Origin: Xanthomonas euvesicatoria pv. euvesicatoria
GTDB lineage: Bacteria; Pseudomonadota; Gammaproteobacteria; Xanthomonadales; Xanthomonadaceae
Length of the DNA stretch: 64,000 bases
Direction: 5' to 3'
Assembly (NCBI RefSeq): GCF_020880415.1
Contig: NZ_JAJIUJ010000037.1
Coordinates: forward strand, 1 to 64,000
The position numbers and the translations under genes are program-made. The notes beneath the pieces were generated by a model. It was not told the origin of the DNA, did not search any database, and worked only from the letters and a program-made list of their open reading frames with translations. This document shows, one piece after another, positions 29,768 through 39,476 of this stretch. Positions within the stretch are counted from its first letter, which is position 1. Each line of letters opens with the position of its first letter.

Positions 29768-30439
29768 ATGGGAATCCTGCTGCCGCGCTGGGTCTGGATT
29801 GGCGCGGTGGCATTGTCGGCCGTGGCCGGCATGGTCAATGTGGTGGGCTACCTGGGATCCGAGCACCAGGTGGTCAGCCATCTCACCGGCACGACCAGCC
29901 TGCTCGGCGTTGCCCTGGCGCAAGACGCTGCCCCAGACACCGGCTTTCTTTGCGGCATCCTCATCGCCTTCTGCGCAGGCGCCATGCTCAGCGGACTGAT
30001 CATCCAGGACGATGTCGTACGGCTTGGACAGCGCTACGGCGCCGCGTTGCTGCTCGAGGCGCTGCTGTTGCTGGGCGCGATTGCACTGTTCAAGTTGCAT
30101 CATGTCGGCGGCGTCCTGTGCGCCGCTGGCGCCTGCGGCCTGCAAAATGCGATGGCGACCACCCTCAGCGGTGCAGCGGTCCGCACCACGCATTTGAGCG
30201 GCATGTTCACCGACCTGGGAATCGGCCTGGGGCACCTGCTGCGCGGGCGTCCGCTGCAGGTGCGGCGCCTCACGCTGAGCGCGCTGATCATCAGCGGTTT
30301 TCTCGGCGGCAGCATCCTCGGAACCTTGCTGTTCCAGCGCTGGCAGTACGACGCGCTCTACCTGCCCGCCAGCCTCACCGGATTGACCGGCGCCGGTTAT
30401 GTCGCCTACCTGCAGTGGCGCCGCTGGCGCACAGGATGA
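29768..30439 (+). CDS. DUF1275 (YoaK-like) inner-membrane protein
   Basis: 223 residues with about six hydrophobic segments. The conserved starts [16 protein letters not shown] and TGTTSLLG, and the central [29 protein letters not shown], are diagnostic of DUF1275. The family's function is unknown. It lies 6 bases after the lipoprotein gene and is likely part of the same transcript. Confidence 0.85.
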   Translation: MGILLPRWVWIGAVALSAVAGMVNVVGYLGSEHQVVSHLTGTTSLLGVALAQDAAPDTGFLCGILIAFCAGAMLSGLIIQDDVVRLGQRYGAALLLEALLLLGAIALFKLHHVGGVLCAAGACGLQNAMATTLSGAAVRTTHLSGMFTDLGIGLGHLLRGRPLQVRRLTLSALIISGFLGGSILGTLLFQRWQYDALYLPASLTGLTGAGYVAYLQWRRWRTG

Positions 30440-30476
30440 TGCGCACATCCTCCGGCCAGCAGTGCAGAATCGCCAC

Positions 30477-31286
30477 ATGACTACGCCCAGTACGCTGTCC
30501 GCATTGAGCATCGCCGGCTCCGACTCCGGGGGCGGCGCCGGCATCCAGGCCGACCTCAAGACCTTCGCCGCGCACCGCGTGCACGGCTTGTCGGCGATTA
30601 CCGCATTGACCGCGCAACACACCCGCGCCGTCACCGCCGTGCATCTTCCACCGTTGTCGTTTTTGCAGGCGCAGGTGGACGCCTGCTTTGCCGATTTCGA
30701 GATCCAGGCGGTCAAGCTCGGCATGCTGGCCAATGCCGACGTCATTCATTGCGTGGCCGACCTGCTTGAGCGATATCGCCCACCGTTCGTGGTGCTCGAC
30801 CCGGTGATGGTGTCCACCAGCGGCGCGCGCCTGCTCGAAGATGCGGCACTGGATGCGCTGCGCACGCGCTTGCTGCCGCTGGCCACCCTGGTCACCCCCA
30901 ACACGCCCGAGGCCGAGTTGCTGACCGGCCGCCGCATCGACAGCGCCGACGCCGCCGAACATGCCACCGCCGCCTTGCTCGACCTAGGCGCCAACGCCGT
31001 GCTGCTCAAGGGCGGACATCTGCACGAAGGCGCACGCGTGCTCGACCGCTTCGATGACGGCGTGACCCAGGATGTGTTCATGCACCCGCGCCTGCAGGTC
31101 GATGCGCACGGCACCGGCTGCAGCCTGTCGGCAGCCATCGCCGCGCAGCTGTGCCAGGGCCTGTCGCTGCTCAATGCCTGCGAGGCAGCGATCGATTACG
31201 TTGCACGCGCCATCCGCATTGGCCAACGCCCCGGCCACAGCGATGTGCTGGTGCTCGACCACTTCGGCGCCGCGCCCGGCGCATGA
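30477..31286 (+). CDS. thiD: hydroxymethylpyrimidine (phosphate) kinase
   Basis: 269 residues, ribokinase superfamily. The substrate loop [17 protein letters not shown], the magnesium region [13 protein letters not shown] and the ATP/anion-hole motif [13 protein letters not shown] are all present. It phosphorylates HMP and HMP-P for thiamine synthesis. The start at 30477 is chosen because 26 upstream in-frame codons overlap the DUF1275 gene. Other thiamine genes are not in the window. Confidence 0.94.
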   Translation: MTTPSTLSALSIAGSDSGGGAGIQADLKTFAAHRVHGLSAITALTAQHTRAVTAVHLPPLSFLQAQVDACFADFEIQAVKLGMLANADVIHCVADLLERYRPPFVVLDPVMVSTSGARLLEDAALDALRTRLLPLATLVTPNTPEAELLTGRRIDSADAAEHATAALLDLGANAVLLKGGHLHEGARVLDRFDDGVTQDVFMHPRLQVDAHGTGCSLSAAIAAQLCQGLSLLNACEAAIDYVARAIRIGQRPGHSDVLVLDHFGAAPGA

Positions 31287-32164
31287 GCGTGCAGACCAAC
31301 ACCCTGCTCGCCAGCGCTGCAGATGGGCATCGCTGGCAGGTCATCCGTTGCGCACCAACGCAGCCAGCTGCAACGCTGCTGTGGCTGCCGGCATTGGGCG
31401 TGGCAGCGCGGCATTACCAACCCTTCGCACAGGCGCTCGCGTCCACCGGCGTTGCGGTGTATCTGCACGAATGGCGCGGCAATGGCAGCAGCACGCTGCG
31501 CCCGTCGCGTGAGCACGATTGGGGCTATCGCACGCTGCTTGCAGACGACCTTCCCGCCAGCCACGCCCTGCTCGATATCCACGACCCGCAGCTGCCGCGC
31601 ATGGTCGGTGGACACAGCCTCGGCGGTCAGCTCGCGTGCTGCTACGCCGCGCTGCATCCGGTGCAATTCGCCCAGCTCTGGCTGGTGGCCAGCGGCTCGC
31701 CGTACTGGCGCAATTTTCCCGTGCCGATGCGTTACGGCCTGCCCCTGGCGTTTCGGTTGTTGCCTTGGCTGGCGCGCAGGCAGGGCGTGCTGCACGGGCG
31801 CAAGCTCGGTTTTGGCGGCACCGAAGCACGCAGCCTGATTGCCGACTGGGCGCAGGTCGGCCGCAGCAATCGCTATCGCGCGGCAGGCGCGCCATGGGAC
31901 CTGGAACGGGCACTGGGCCAACTGCGCGTGCCGATCCGCGCAGTGACCCTTGCGCGCGACACGTTGGGTCCGGCAGGTGCGCTGCGCGCATTACTGGACA
32001 AGATGCCGCAGGCACACCCACGCCATGTGCGATTGGACGATGGGCACCTCGGCGCACGCAGCGATCATTTCGCGTGGATGAAAACGCCTGCGGCCGTGGT
32101 CGCTGCGCTGCGTGACGCGCCTGACCACGACCTCGACGGCGCTGGAATTTCACAAAGGGATTGA
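31283..32164 (+). CDS. alpha/beta hydrolase
   Basis: 293 residues with the alpha/beta-hydrolase nucleophile elbow GHSLGG, an oxyanion region at LPALGVAARHYQP and a C-terminal His in the HLGARSDHFAW segment. It is cytoplasmic, with no signal peptide. It overlaps thiD as ATGA and is likely co-translated. The substrate is unknown. YheT- or serine-aminopeptidase-type annotations would be guesses. Confidence 0.8.
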   Translation: MSVQTNTLLASAADGHRWQVIRCAPTQPAATLLWLPALGVAARHYQPFAQALASTGVAVYLHEWRGNGSSTLRPSREHDWGYRTLLADDLPASHALLDIHDPQLPRMVGGHSLGGQLACCYAALHPVQFAQLWLVASGSPYWRNFPVPMRYGLPLAFRLLPWLARRQGVLHGRKLGFGGTEARSLIADWAQVGRSNRYRAAGAPWDLERALGQLRVPIRAVTLARDTLGPAGALRALLDKMPQAHPRHVRLDDGHLGARSDHFAWMKTPAAVVAALRDAPDHDLDGAGISQRD

Positions 32165-32204
32165 CGGCCCCGTCGGTCATCCGCATAATTCCGCTCCTGA
32201 CGAG

Positions 32205-32281
32205 GCGCCCGTAGCTCAGTTGGATAGAGTACCTGGCTACGAACCAGGCGGTCGGGAGTTCGAATCTCTCCGGGCGCACCA
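32205..32281 (+). tRNA. tRNA-Arg (ACG), copy 1
   Basis: A 77-base cloverleaf with encoded CCA. The acceptor GCGCCCG pairs with CGGGCGC, the anticodon loop CTACGAA gives ACG, and GTTCGAATC is the T loop. Identical to copy 2. Confidence 0.97.
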
Positions 32282-32382
32282 TCCTCAGAACAAGAAGAAT
32301 AAGAAGACAGCACGCACGCGCTGATTTTCAGTTAAAAAGATCCGATCGCCCTGCGTCAGATCTGCAAGTCAAAACAAGATAT

Positions 32383-32459
32383 GCGCCCGTAGCTCAGTTG
32401 GATAGAGTACCTGGCTACGAACCAGGCGGTCGGGAGTTCGAATCTCTCCGGGCGCACCA
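32383..32459 (+). tRNA. tRNA-Arg (ACG), copy 2
   Basis: Base-for-base identical to the copy at 32205-32281, including CCA. The spacer between them is 101 bases and no gene lies in it. A terminator follows. Confidence 0.97.
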
Positions 32460-32473
32460 ATCTTGAAGAAAAC

Positions 32474-32497
32474 GACCAGCTTGCTGGTCTTTTTTTT
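32474..32497 (+). terminator. intrinsic terminator of the tRNA-Arg pair
   Basis: A GACCAGC-TT-GCTGGTC hairpin followed directly by eight T residues, 14 bases after the second tRNA. Confidence 0.92.
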
Positions 32498-32626
32498 GCC
32501 CGTCGTTTTTGCCGAAGCAGACGATGGCGCGCATTGCGTTGCATTGAGTGTGCTGTTCCATCGCGCGATGCCGATCTCTGAGCAACGCGCTCGCCGACCT
32601 CACCACAGGCACCGCCTCCAGGGCAA

Positions 32627-33619
32627 TCAGGCCGTGGCAGTAGCCGCGTTCGCGTCGGCAACCACCGTCACCGGCACCAGCGATGTCACCGGATGCCCGG
32701 CATCGCGCCATGCATCCAGACCGCCCAACAGTGGCCGCACATCGCGGTACCCGCGCTCGCGCATCCGCGCGGCCAGCCATGCTGCAGACACCTCGTCCGG
32801 ACACGCGCAGTAGATCACCACGCTACGATCGCGCGGCACGCTGGCAAGGATCTGCGCCAGCTGACGCTCATCAGCGAACACGGCGCCAGGAATCGTGTAT
32901 GGCTGCAACTGGCGATAGCCCGGGGCGCGAATATCCAGCACGGTCGGTCGCAGGCTTTCTTCGCCATCCAATAACGGCACCAGCTCCTCTACCGCGATGC
33001 GCGCATGCTCCAGCGATCGCAACAGGCTCTGCCGTCGCCACCAGCGCCAACCGACATAGCCGGCCAGAAAGGCCGCCAAGACCACGATCGCGCCCGAGCC
33101 GAGTTCGGACAGCAAGGCGAGCACGTCCTGCACCTGACGCGCGAACACAGCACCCACACCCAGGCCGACCAACGCCCACAACGATGCACCGAAGGCGTCG
33201 TATCGCAGGAACGCCGCAGGACGTACCCGCATTGCTCCGGCCATCGGCACCGAGACCATCGACAAGCCCGGCACGAACTTGGCGACCGCCAGCACGCGCA
33301 CGCCCCAGCGCGAAAAAAAGCGCTCGGTCTGCTTCATGCAGCTGTCGCGCGAGAGCGACAGCCGACACAGCGACTGCAAGGTGCGGTTACCGAAGCGGCG
33401 ACCGGCCAGATACCAGACCAGATCGCCCAAGAGACTTGCCGCGACAGACACCGCCAACGCCGCAAGCCCGGCCAGCCAGGCATCGCCGCCCCCTTGCAAC
33501 GCATAGCTGGCACCGACCAGCACCAGGGTCGGCAGCGCTGGCACCGGCAGCCCCAGCGACAACGCCAGCACGTTGGCGAACACCAGCGCCAATCCGTACT
33601 GTTCGATCAAGCCTTGCAT
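32627..33619 (-). CDS. DedA-family membrane protein fused to a rhodanese domain
   Basis: 330 residues. Residues 1-200 are a DedA/SNARE-associated membrane domain with about five hydrophobic segments and the conserved KFVPGLSMVSVPMAG. Residues about 225-315 are a rhodanese domain (VLDIRAPGYRQ) with the active-site loop VIYCACPDEVSAAWLA, where the first Cys fits the sulfurtransferase position. DedA proteins move or flip lipids. The rhodanese part would face the cytoplasm or periplasm depending on topology. It is convergent with the tRNA-Arg pair. Confidence 0.9.
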   Translation of the reverse strand: MQGLIEQYGLALVFANVLALSLGLPVPALPTLVLVGASYALQGGGDAWLAGLAALAVSVAASLLGDLVWYLAGRRFGNRTLQSLCRLSLSRDSCMKQTERFFSRWGVRVLAVAKFVPGLSMVSVPMAGAMRVRPAAFLRYDAFGASLWALVGLGVGAVFARQVQDVLALLSELGSGAIVVLAAFLAGYVGWRWWRRQSLLRSLEHARIAVEELVPLLDGEESLRPTVLDIRAPGYRQLQPYTIPGAVFADERQLAQILASVPRDRSVVIYCACPDEVSAAWLAARMRERGYRDVRPLLGGLDAWRDAGHPVTSLVPVTVVADANAATATA

Positions 33620-33663
33620 GCGACGACCCTGCGCGACGGCGGGGCACCATTATCCGCCCTCCC

Positions 33664-34608
33664 TCATGGCGGCGACTGCCCGGCAGCGACGGAACGATAC
33701 GTTGCGGCCAAGGCGTGCAACCAGCGCTCGAACAGGCCTTCGCTACGCAAGGCGCGCCGCCACCAGCTCAATGCCTCCCCCTCTTCGCCCGGCAGCCATG
33801 CCAGATAAAAGGTTTCGTCGGGCTTGCGGGTTTCCACCTGCACCTCGCGCAGCCGGCCCTCCTGCAGCGCCCCGCGCGCATACGGTTCGGGCAGAAAGCC
33901 GTAGCCGGCGCCGGCCAGTTGCAGCAGCAGCTTGGTCTGCATGTCGGGCACGGTGAGCACATCGCGCCCGGAGAGCAGCCCGACCGTGCGCGGCAGCAGG
34001 CGCCGCGCCGAGTCCGCCACGGCAATCGCACGGTGTTCGGCCAGCTCCGCCGCGCCCAGCAGGCCGGCATCCGCCAGCGGAGACGTGGATGCCACGGCAA
34101 ACACGAACCGCAACGTGCCGATCGGCTCGGCCACATAGCCGCCGCCACTGGGCCCCTCGCCCGCCGCCACGATCAGGTCCACGCGCCTGTCCAGCAGCGC
34201 CTCCCAACTGCCCGACAACGACTCGCTCAGCACGCGCAGCCGCGTGCTGTCGGCCACGGTGTAGAAGTCCAGGATCTGCGGCTGCAGCAAGGCCGCAGGC
34301 AGCACCCCATCCAGCCCGATCGCAAAATCCGACTCCCAGCCGGAGGCCACGCGCCGCACCCGCACCTCCAGCTCTTGCGCGGCACGCAGCAAGTGGCGCC
34401 CCTCGCGCAACAGCTCGCGGCCCGCCTGGGTCGGCGTGGCCTTGGGTCCCACCCGCTCGAACAGCTGCACGCCCAGATCCTCTTCCAGTTTGGACACCGT
34501 GTAGGAAATCGTCGAAGGCACCTTGAACAGCACCTTGGCTGCGGCCGCGAACGAGCCACGCCGGTCGATGGCATCCAGGATCTGCAGTGCTTCCAGGCTG
34601 ATTTTCAT
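33664..34608 (-). CDS. LysR-family regulator, YhaJ-like
   Basis: 314 residues. The helix-turn-helix is at about 1-60 (RRGSFAAAAKVLFKVPSTISYTV), followed by a LysR effector domain. It is divergent from a pirin gene, the same pairing as E. coli yhaJ-yhaK, which supports a YhaJ-type regulator controlling the pirin. Effector unknown. Confidence 0.88.
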   Translation of the reverse strand: MKISLEALQILDAIDRRGSFAAAAKVLFKVPSTISYTVSKLEEDLGVQLFERVGPKATPTQAGRELLREGRHLLRAAQELEVRVRRVASGWESDFAIGLDGVLPAALLQPQILDFYTVADSTRLRVLSESLSGSWEALLDRRVDLIVAAGEGPSGGGYVAEPIGTLRFVFAVASTSPLADAGLLGAAELAEHRAIAVADSARRLLPRTVGLLSGRDVLTVPDMQTKLLLQLAGAGYGFLPEPYARGALQEGRLREVQVETRKPDETFYLAWLPGEEGEALSWWRRALRSEGLFERWLHALAATYRSVAAGQSPP

Positions 34609-34739
34609 TGTTCGAAATTTTCGATGATAGCGGCCAAATCTACTCGCTTTTTGTGCCGGACGCAGAGGTGGAGACTACGCATCAAGCCGCTGGACACCGA
34701 TCGCCCAGCGCCAATTTCAAACCTTCCAGGAGAAGCAGC

Positions 34740-35441
34740 ATGTTGAATGTCCGCAAGAGCGAAACCCGTGGCCGCGCCGAACATGGCTGGCTGTCCTCAC
34801 GCCATACCTTCTCCTTTGCCAGCTATCACGATCCGCGCCATATGGGCATTGGCCCGCTACGGGTGATCAACGAGGACAAGGTGCAACCGGGCGAAGGCTT
34901 CGGCACCCACGCTCACCGCGACATGGAGATCATTTCCTATGTCCTGGGCGGCGCGCTGGAACACAAGGACAGCATGGGCACCGGCTCGGTCCTGCATTAT
35001 GGCGACGTGCAGCGGATGAGCGCCGGCAGCGGCGTGACGCACAGCGAGTTCAATCACTCAGCCAGCGAGCCCGTGCACTTCCTGCAGATCTGGGTAATGC
35101 CCGAGCGTGCCGGCATCGAGCCAAGCTACGAAGAAAAGCACTTCGATGCCGAGAGCAAGCGTAACCAGTTGCGCTTGATCGCCTCGCCAGGCGGTGACCA
35201 TGGCTCCCTGCGCCTGCACCAGGACGCACGCCTGTATGCCTCGATCCTGGATGGCCAGGCGCGTTTGCAGCAGCCGCTGGCCGAAGGCCGCATCGGCTAC
35301 GTGCAGGTGGCCCGCGGCAGCCTGAGCGTCAATGGGCAAGCGCTATCGGCTGGCGACGCGGTGCAGATCGTCGGCGAGCCGGAAATCGTACTGGCCGACG
35401 CACGCGATGCCGAGGTCCTGGTGTTCGACCTGCCCAAGTAA
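34740..35441 (+). CDS. pirin-family protein (YhaK-like)
   Basis: 233 residues, a double cupin. The metal-binding pattern FGTHAHRDMEIISYVL plus GVTHSEFNHS gives the His/Glu set of pirins, some of which act as quercetinases. The C-terminal cupin is degenerate. AGGAG stands 7 bases before the ATG at 34740. The 131-base divergent region with the LysR gene presumably holds the operator. Confidence 0.92.
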   Translation: MLNVRKSETRGRAEHGWLSSRHTFSFASYHDPRHMGIGPLRVINEDKVQPGEGFGTHAHRDMEIISYVLGGALEHKDSMGTGSVLHYGDVQRMSAGSGVTHSEFNHSASEPVHFLQIWVMPERAGIEPSYEEKHFDAESKRNQLRLIASPGGDHGSLRLHQDARLYASILDGQARLQQPLAEGRIGYVQVARGSLSVNGQALSAGDAVQIVGEPEIVLADARDAEVLVFDLPK

Positions 35442-35851
35442 GCAAGGCTGGATGGATGGCGCACCTGCGCAGGATTGGTGTGCGATGCGCTGGCCAGTGC
35501 CGAAACAAACAAAGCCCGCTCACGCGGGCTTTGTCTTGTGCGCAGCTTCTTGGGAGCTGACCAACCCTGACGCGGCAGCTGATGGCACGTGGCTTACGCC
35601 CTGTGCCTTGATGCCCAAGATCCGCGAGACGGACATGCGATTTGCGACTGCCGGTTGCGCGCTGCGATCGATGCGTTGCAAATCGCCGCTCGCATCTTTA
35701 CTGCGGTCGATAGGTCGTCGCAGCGGCGCTGATGGCAGCGACTGCCTCAGCACCGCAGGTTCGGGCACTTGCGCCCAGATCCACTACTAAAGGAAGTTGC
35801 AATATGTGAGGGCACATCACGACGTCGCTTGCGAAACGCAGTGAACCATCA
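35442..35851. other. intergenic region with no recognisable gene
   Basis: 410 bases between the convergent pirin and chemoreceptor genes. Frames on both strands are open but show no conserved protein pattern. It holds the hairpin at 35510-35533; I see nothing else. Confidence 0.6.
35510..35533 (+). terminator. terminator-like hairpin after pirin
   Basis: A perfect 10-bp stem, CAAAGCCCGC-TCAC-GCGGGCTTTG, 68 bases after the pirin stop. Only a short T-rich tail follows, so it is likely but not certain as a terminator. Confidence 0.7.
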
Positions 35852-37837
35852 TCACGCCACTTTCGCTGTCGCGCGCCGCGCAGCCTGCGCATCGACCTGC
35901 ACTGGCGCGCGATCCGCCCCGCCATCTGCATCGCCATTGACCAAGGCGAACAGCGCATCCGCATCGCCTTCCAGCACGCGCGCTGAACGCGCCAAGTCGC
36001 CCACCATCTGCGCCTGGTCGCGCGCCTGCACGCCGATCGACTGCAACGCGGTATTGGCGCTGGAAATGTCCAGCGCCTGATCATGGCTGGCAGCGGCGAT
36101 CTGCTCCACGGTCGCAGTGACGCGCAGGACCGACGTCACCATGTCCTGCATCACCACACCGGCCTGTTCGGCCAGGCGCGAGCCATCGCCGACCTGATCG
36201 GTCGCGTTGTCGATCAGGGACCGGATCTCCCTGGCCGACACGCTGCAGCGCTGCGCAAGGCTACGCACTTCGGTCGCCACCACCGCAAAACCGCGCCCCT
36301 GTTCGCCCGCACGCGCCGCCTCGACCGCAGCGTTCAGGGCCAGGATGTTGGTCTGAAACGCGATGCCGTCGATCACCTCGATGATCTGACCGATGCGGTC
36401 GGTCGCCGAGCGGATGCCGGCGGTGGTCTTGACCACATCGGCAATGACCTCGGCACCGCGCCGCGCCACCGTGGCCGAGTCTTCGGCCATGCGCCGCGCC
36501 GAACCGGCATTCTCGGAATTGGCCCGCACCGTTGCGGCCAGCTGATCGATCGTGCTCGAGGTCTGCGCCACCGCAGCAGACTGCGTAGACACGCGACTGA
36601 CCAGCTCCTGGTTGCTCACGGAAATATGGTGCGCCTCGCGCTGCACGTTCTGCGCAATGCTCATGGTCTGCAGCATCAAATCGCGCATCCGTTCGGCCGA
36701 ACGCACCTGGTCGGTGACGTCGGTTGCGTATTTGACCACCTTGTAGGGTCGCCCGGAGACGTCCAGGATCGGGTTGTAGGAAGCCTGGATCCATACCGTG
36801 CTGCCATCCTTGCGCAGTCGGCGATAACGTCCCGCATCGAACTGGCCGCTCGCCAGTTTTGCCCAGAACTGCCGGTACTCCTCGGACGCGCAGTAGGCCG
36901 CATCGACGAACACGCTGTGGTGTTGGCCGATCGCCTCGGCCGCCGGATACCCCATGATGGTCAGGAAGTTTTCGTTCGCACCGAGCACGTTCCCTTGCAG
37001 GTCGAACTCGATCACCCCCATGACCTTGTCGATCGCCCGGATACGCCCGTCCGCATCGGCCGAATCGATCACCTGGCGGGTCACGTCGGTGGCGTACTTG
37101 ACCACCTTGTACGGTCGCCCGTGCTCATCGAGCACCGGGTTGTAGGACGCCTGGATCCACACCTCCCTGCCGTCCTTGCCGATGCGCCGATAGCGGCCCG
37201 CATCGAAGGCACCGCGCCCGAGCGAATCCCAGAACGCGCGATACGCAGCCGACTGGCGCGTGCCGGCATCGACAAACATGCCATGGTGCTTGCCGCGAAT
37301 CTCCTCGAGCCGGTAGCCCATCACGTGCAGGAAATTCTGGTTGGCCGCGAGCACGGTGCCGTCCAGCGAAAACTCGATGACCGCCATCACCTTGTCGATG
37401 GCGTCGATGCGCCCCTCGAAGTCGGCTGTCTGGCGTACCTGCGCAGTGATGTCGGTGGCGTACTTCACCACGCGATATGCCTTGCCGGATCGATCCAGCA
37501 ACGGGTTGTAGGAGGCATTGATCCACACCTCGTGCCCGCGCTTGTCCAGCCGGCAGAAGCGCCCGGCATTGAAGTCGCCGCGCCGCAGCCCTTCCCAGAA
37601 GTGCCGATAGCTTTCGCTGTCGCGATCTGCGGCCGTCACGAACATGCGGTGGTGCTGGCCGACCACCTCGTCCAGCCGATACCCCATCAGGGCCAGGAAG
37701 TTCGAGTTTGCATCCAGAATGCGACCGTCCAGATCGAACTCGATCACCGCCATCACCCGGTCCACCGCTGCGACCTTGTGTTGCAGCCCGCGACCCCAGA
37801 AGGAGAACACACGTCCAAGCAGGTGCGATAGGCGCAT
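35852..37837 (-). CDS. soluble chemoreceptor with three tandem PAS domains
   Basis: 661 residues, without a membrane segment. Three near-identical PAS-PAC units begin near residues 20, 142 and 264 with an exact 122-residue period (VMAVIEF at 28 and 150, VMGVIEF at 272), each ending in VVKYATD(I/V)T. The signalling domain follows (about 390-620) with the hairpin tip [23 protein letters not shown]. It resembles cytoplasmic receptors such as BdlA, which sense redox or oxygen cues. No CheA or CheW genes are nearby. The start at 37837 is chosen because the open frame upstream to 37978 lacks conserved residues; no strong ribosome site is visible for either. Confidence 0.9.
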   Translation of the reverse strand: MRLSHLLGRVFSFWGRGLQHKVAAVDRVMAVIEFDLDGRILDANSNFLALMGYRLDEVVGQHHRMFVTAADRDSESYRHFWEGLRRGDFNAGRFCRLDKRGHEVWINASYNPLLDRSGKAYRVVKYATDITAQVRQTADFEGRIDAIDKVMAVIEFSLDGTVLAANQNFLHVMGYRLEEIRGKHHGMFVDAGTRQSAAYRAFWDSLGRGAFDAGRYRRIGKDGREVWIQASYNPVLDEHGRPYKVVKYATDVTRQVIDSADADGRIRAIDKVMGVIEFDLQGNVLGANENFLTIMGYPAAEAIGQHHSVFVDAAYCASEEYRQFWAKLASGQFDAGRYRRLRKDGSTVWIQASYNPILDVSGRPYKVVKYATDVTDQVRSAERMRDLMLQTMSIAQNVQREAHHISVSNQELVSRVSTQSAAVAQTSSTIDQLAATVRANSENAGSARRMAEDSATVARRGAEVIADVVKTTAGIRSATDRIGQIIEVIDGIAFQTNILALNAAVEAARAGEQGRGFAVVATEVRSLAQRCSVSAREIRSLIDNATDQVGDGSRLAEQAGVVMQDMVTSVLRVTATVEQIAAASHDQALDISSANTALQSIGVQARDQAQMVGDLARSARVLEGDADALFALVNGDADGGADRAPVQVDAQAARRATAKVA

Positions 37838-38948
37838 CACGTCAACATCCGAGATATGGTTCACGTCCTTAGCGACCCATGCGCCGGTTACTTGACCCCC
37901 ACCACGTACCGCATCTACAAGGCGGTTCAGATGCGTAAGGCAGCGGCGACGCGCTCCGGCGCGAAGCGGCAATGGCACTGGCCCTGAGTTGCCTTTATGG
38001 CATCCCGGGCAGGCGATCCAACGGGGTGCAAGACCTCAATAGCTGCGCTGCCAGCCTCGACTGCCGAATATCGATAGGCCTTTCACGCCGGGTCTTCGGC
38101 CCCGGTTCTGGCTTTGGTTGGTTTTGGTTTTGATCCTTATTCCTTGGATGGTTCGCTGGAGTGCAGTGGCGCATCGCTCCAGTTGCAGCAGCGACAAATC
38201 CAACGCTGTACTCTCGCGCGCAGAATCAGCGCCTTCGTACACCACCCGCCTGCATGCGCAAGGCGGCAAAAAACCGAAGTGCCCAAGACGCCATCGATAC
38301 GAGGCTCATTACTGACGTCGATGCGCCTGGCTCGATGCGCTGCACGGCGCGTTGGCGTACACGACACTGGAGAGTGCTGCTTCGCCAGGTGTCGCGCCCT
38401 CTCCGCAAGCGCATGCCACCACCATGCCAATGGAATGACATGTCAGAGATGCGCCGAAATCCGGCGGAGGGGCAGCGAGCAAGCAGGACGCGACCTCTTC
38501 GCAACGCGACAAGGAATCTCACGCTCGCGCTGCAGGCGCCTAAGGCGTCACTATCGACTGTCGAGCGATGCGAGCAAGACCAGGGCCTTCGCTAGCTGGC
38601 AACTCTCATGCTTGAGATGCAGCCGGTGAGAGACGCAAAGAATCGTTACCAGCCTCCGGCTAGCAACCGAGCTCGGAGGCGATACTCCCTGAAGCACTGT
38701 GGCCGCTGGCGACGCGCGCACAGCGTGACCCTTTCGCCGTCCTCACTGATGGCCTGGGTACTGTTGGCAGGAGTGTGCTCCAGGGCGTCTGCAGCGTTGA
38801 ACCAACGCCAGCGAGCACCCACGGATATCGCAGAATTCGACGACACGCATTGCCGCAGGCGACGCTCTCAAGCAGCATCGCCTTCTCGACGAACCCGCAG
38901 CACAAATAAAAACGCCCACAAATCAGTGATTTGCGGGCGTTAGAACAC
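37838..38948. other. 1.1-kb stretch with no convincing gene
   Basis: This is the longest region without a gene in the window. Open frames exist (for example plus strand 38114-38629 and minus strand 38036-38269), but their products are rich in Arg, Cys and Ser with no domain or plausible start. A GT-rich block lies at 38105-38140. No intact transposase and no CRISPR array were seen. It lies between the chemoreceptor and tRNA-Ser and may be degraded accessory DNA. Confidence 0.6.
38911..38941 (-). terminator. terminator of tRNA-Ser
   Basis: A long stem, AACGCCCGCAAATCA paired with TGATTTGTGGGCGTT (one G-T pair), followed on the minus strand by a T-rich run. It lies 8 bases beyond the tRNA CCA. 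Confidence 0.85.
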
Positions 38949-39041
38949 TGGCGGAGCGAGAGGGATTCGAACCCTCGATAGAGCTTTTGACCCTATACTC
39001 CCTTAGCAGGGGAGCCCCTTCAGCCGCTCGGGCATCGCTCC
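38949..39041 (-). tRNA. tRNA-Ser (GCT)
   Basis: A 93-base class II tRNA with a long variable arm and encoded CCA. The acceptor GGAGCGA pairs with TCGCTCC, and the anticodon loop CTGCTAA gives GCT. It is 83 bases downstream of csrA on the same strand, matching the E. coli csrA-serV order. Confidence 0.96.
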
Positions 39042-39124
39042 AGTTTTTGCTGCCTGCCGCGATGTCCGTGGCAGGCCGCGAAGAATACCGGGTAAGAGGG
39101 GCTAACGTAAACCCTTGACAACGA

Positions 39125-39337
39125 TCAATTCGAAGAATCGTCACCGTGATGTGCGCCGGAAGCGACCGGCTCATCCCCACGCTGGATGCGCTGATAGATT
39201 TCTTCGCGATGCACAGCCACATCCTTAGGTGCGGTGATACCGATACGCACCTGATTGCCCTTGACGCCGAGAACGGTCACGGTGACCGAGTCGCCGATCA
39301 TCAAGGTTTCGCCTACCCGGCGAGTGAGGATCAACAT
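39125..39337 (-). CDS. csrA: carbon storage regulator CsrA/RsmA
   Basis: 70 residues, full-length for the longer xanthomonad form. The N-terminal [16 protein letters not shown] and the RNA-binding REEIYQRIQ are conserved. The dimeric protein binds GGA motifs in mRNA leaders and controls virulence and biofilm genes in Xanthomonas. GGAG is 9 bases before the ATG. The acidic C-terminal tail ([10 protein letters not shown]) is longer than in E. coli. Confidence 0.97.
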
Positions 39338-39476
39338 TTTGCAAATCTCCTGGAACCGGTGGATTTCCCACCAGCATCGACGGCCTCCTGACTGAGACGC
39401 GCCCTACGTAAAGGGAATAGACCAGAAATGGTAGCGGGACATCCTGCTAGCCAGCAAGGCATAGCAGGACAAGTGT

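Noticed and set aside
38114-38629. Possible 171-codon gene in the region beside tRNA-Ser
   Set aside because: Composition is Arg/Cys/Ser rich with no domain, weak start context and no coupling to neighbours; not enough to call a gene.
32205-38948. A typical integrated genomic island between tRNA genes
   Set aside because: No integrase, phage or transposase gene and no direct repeat of a tRNA 3' end were found inside the interval.
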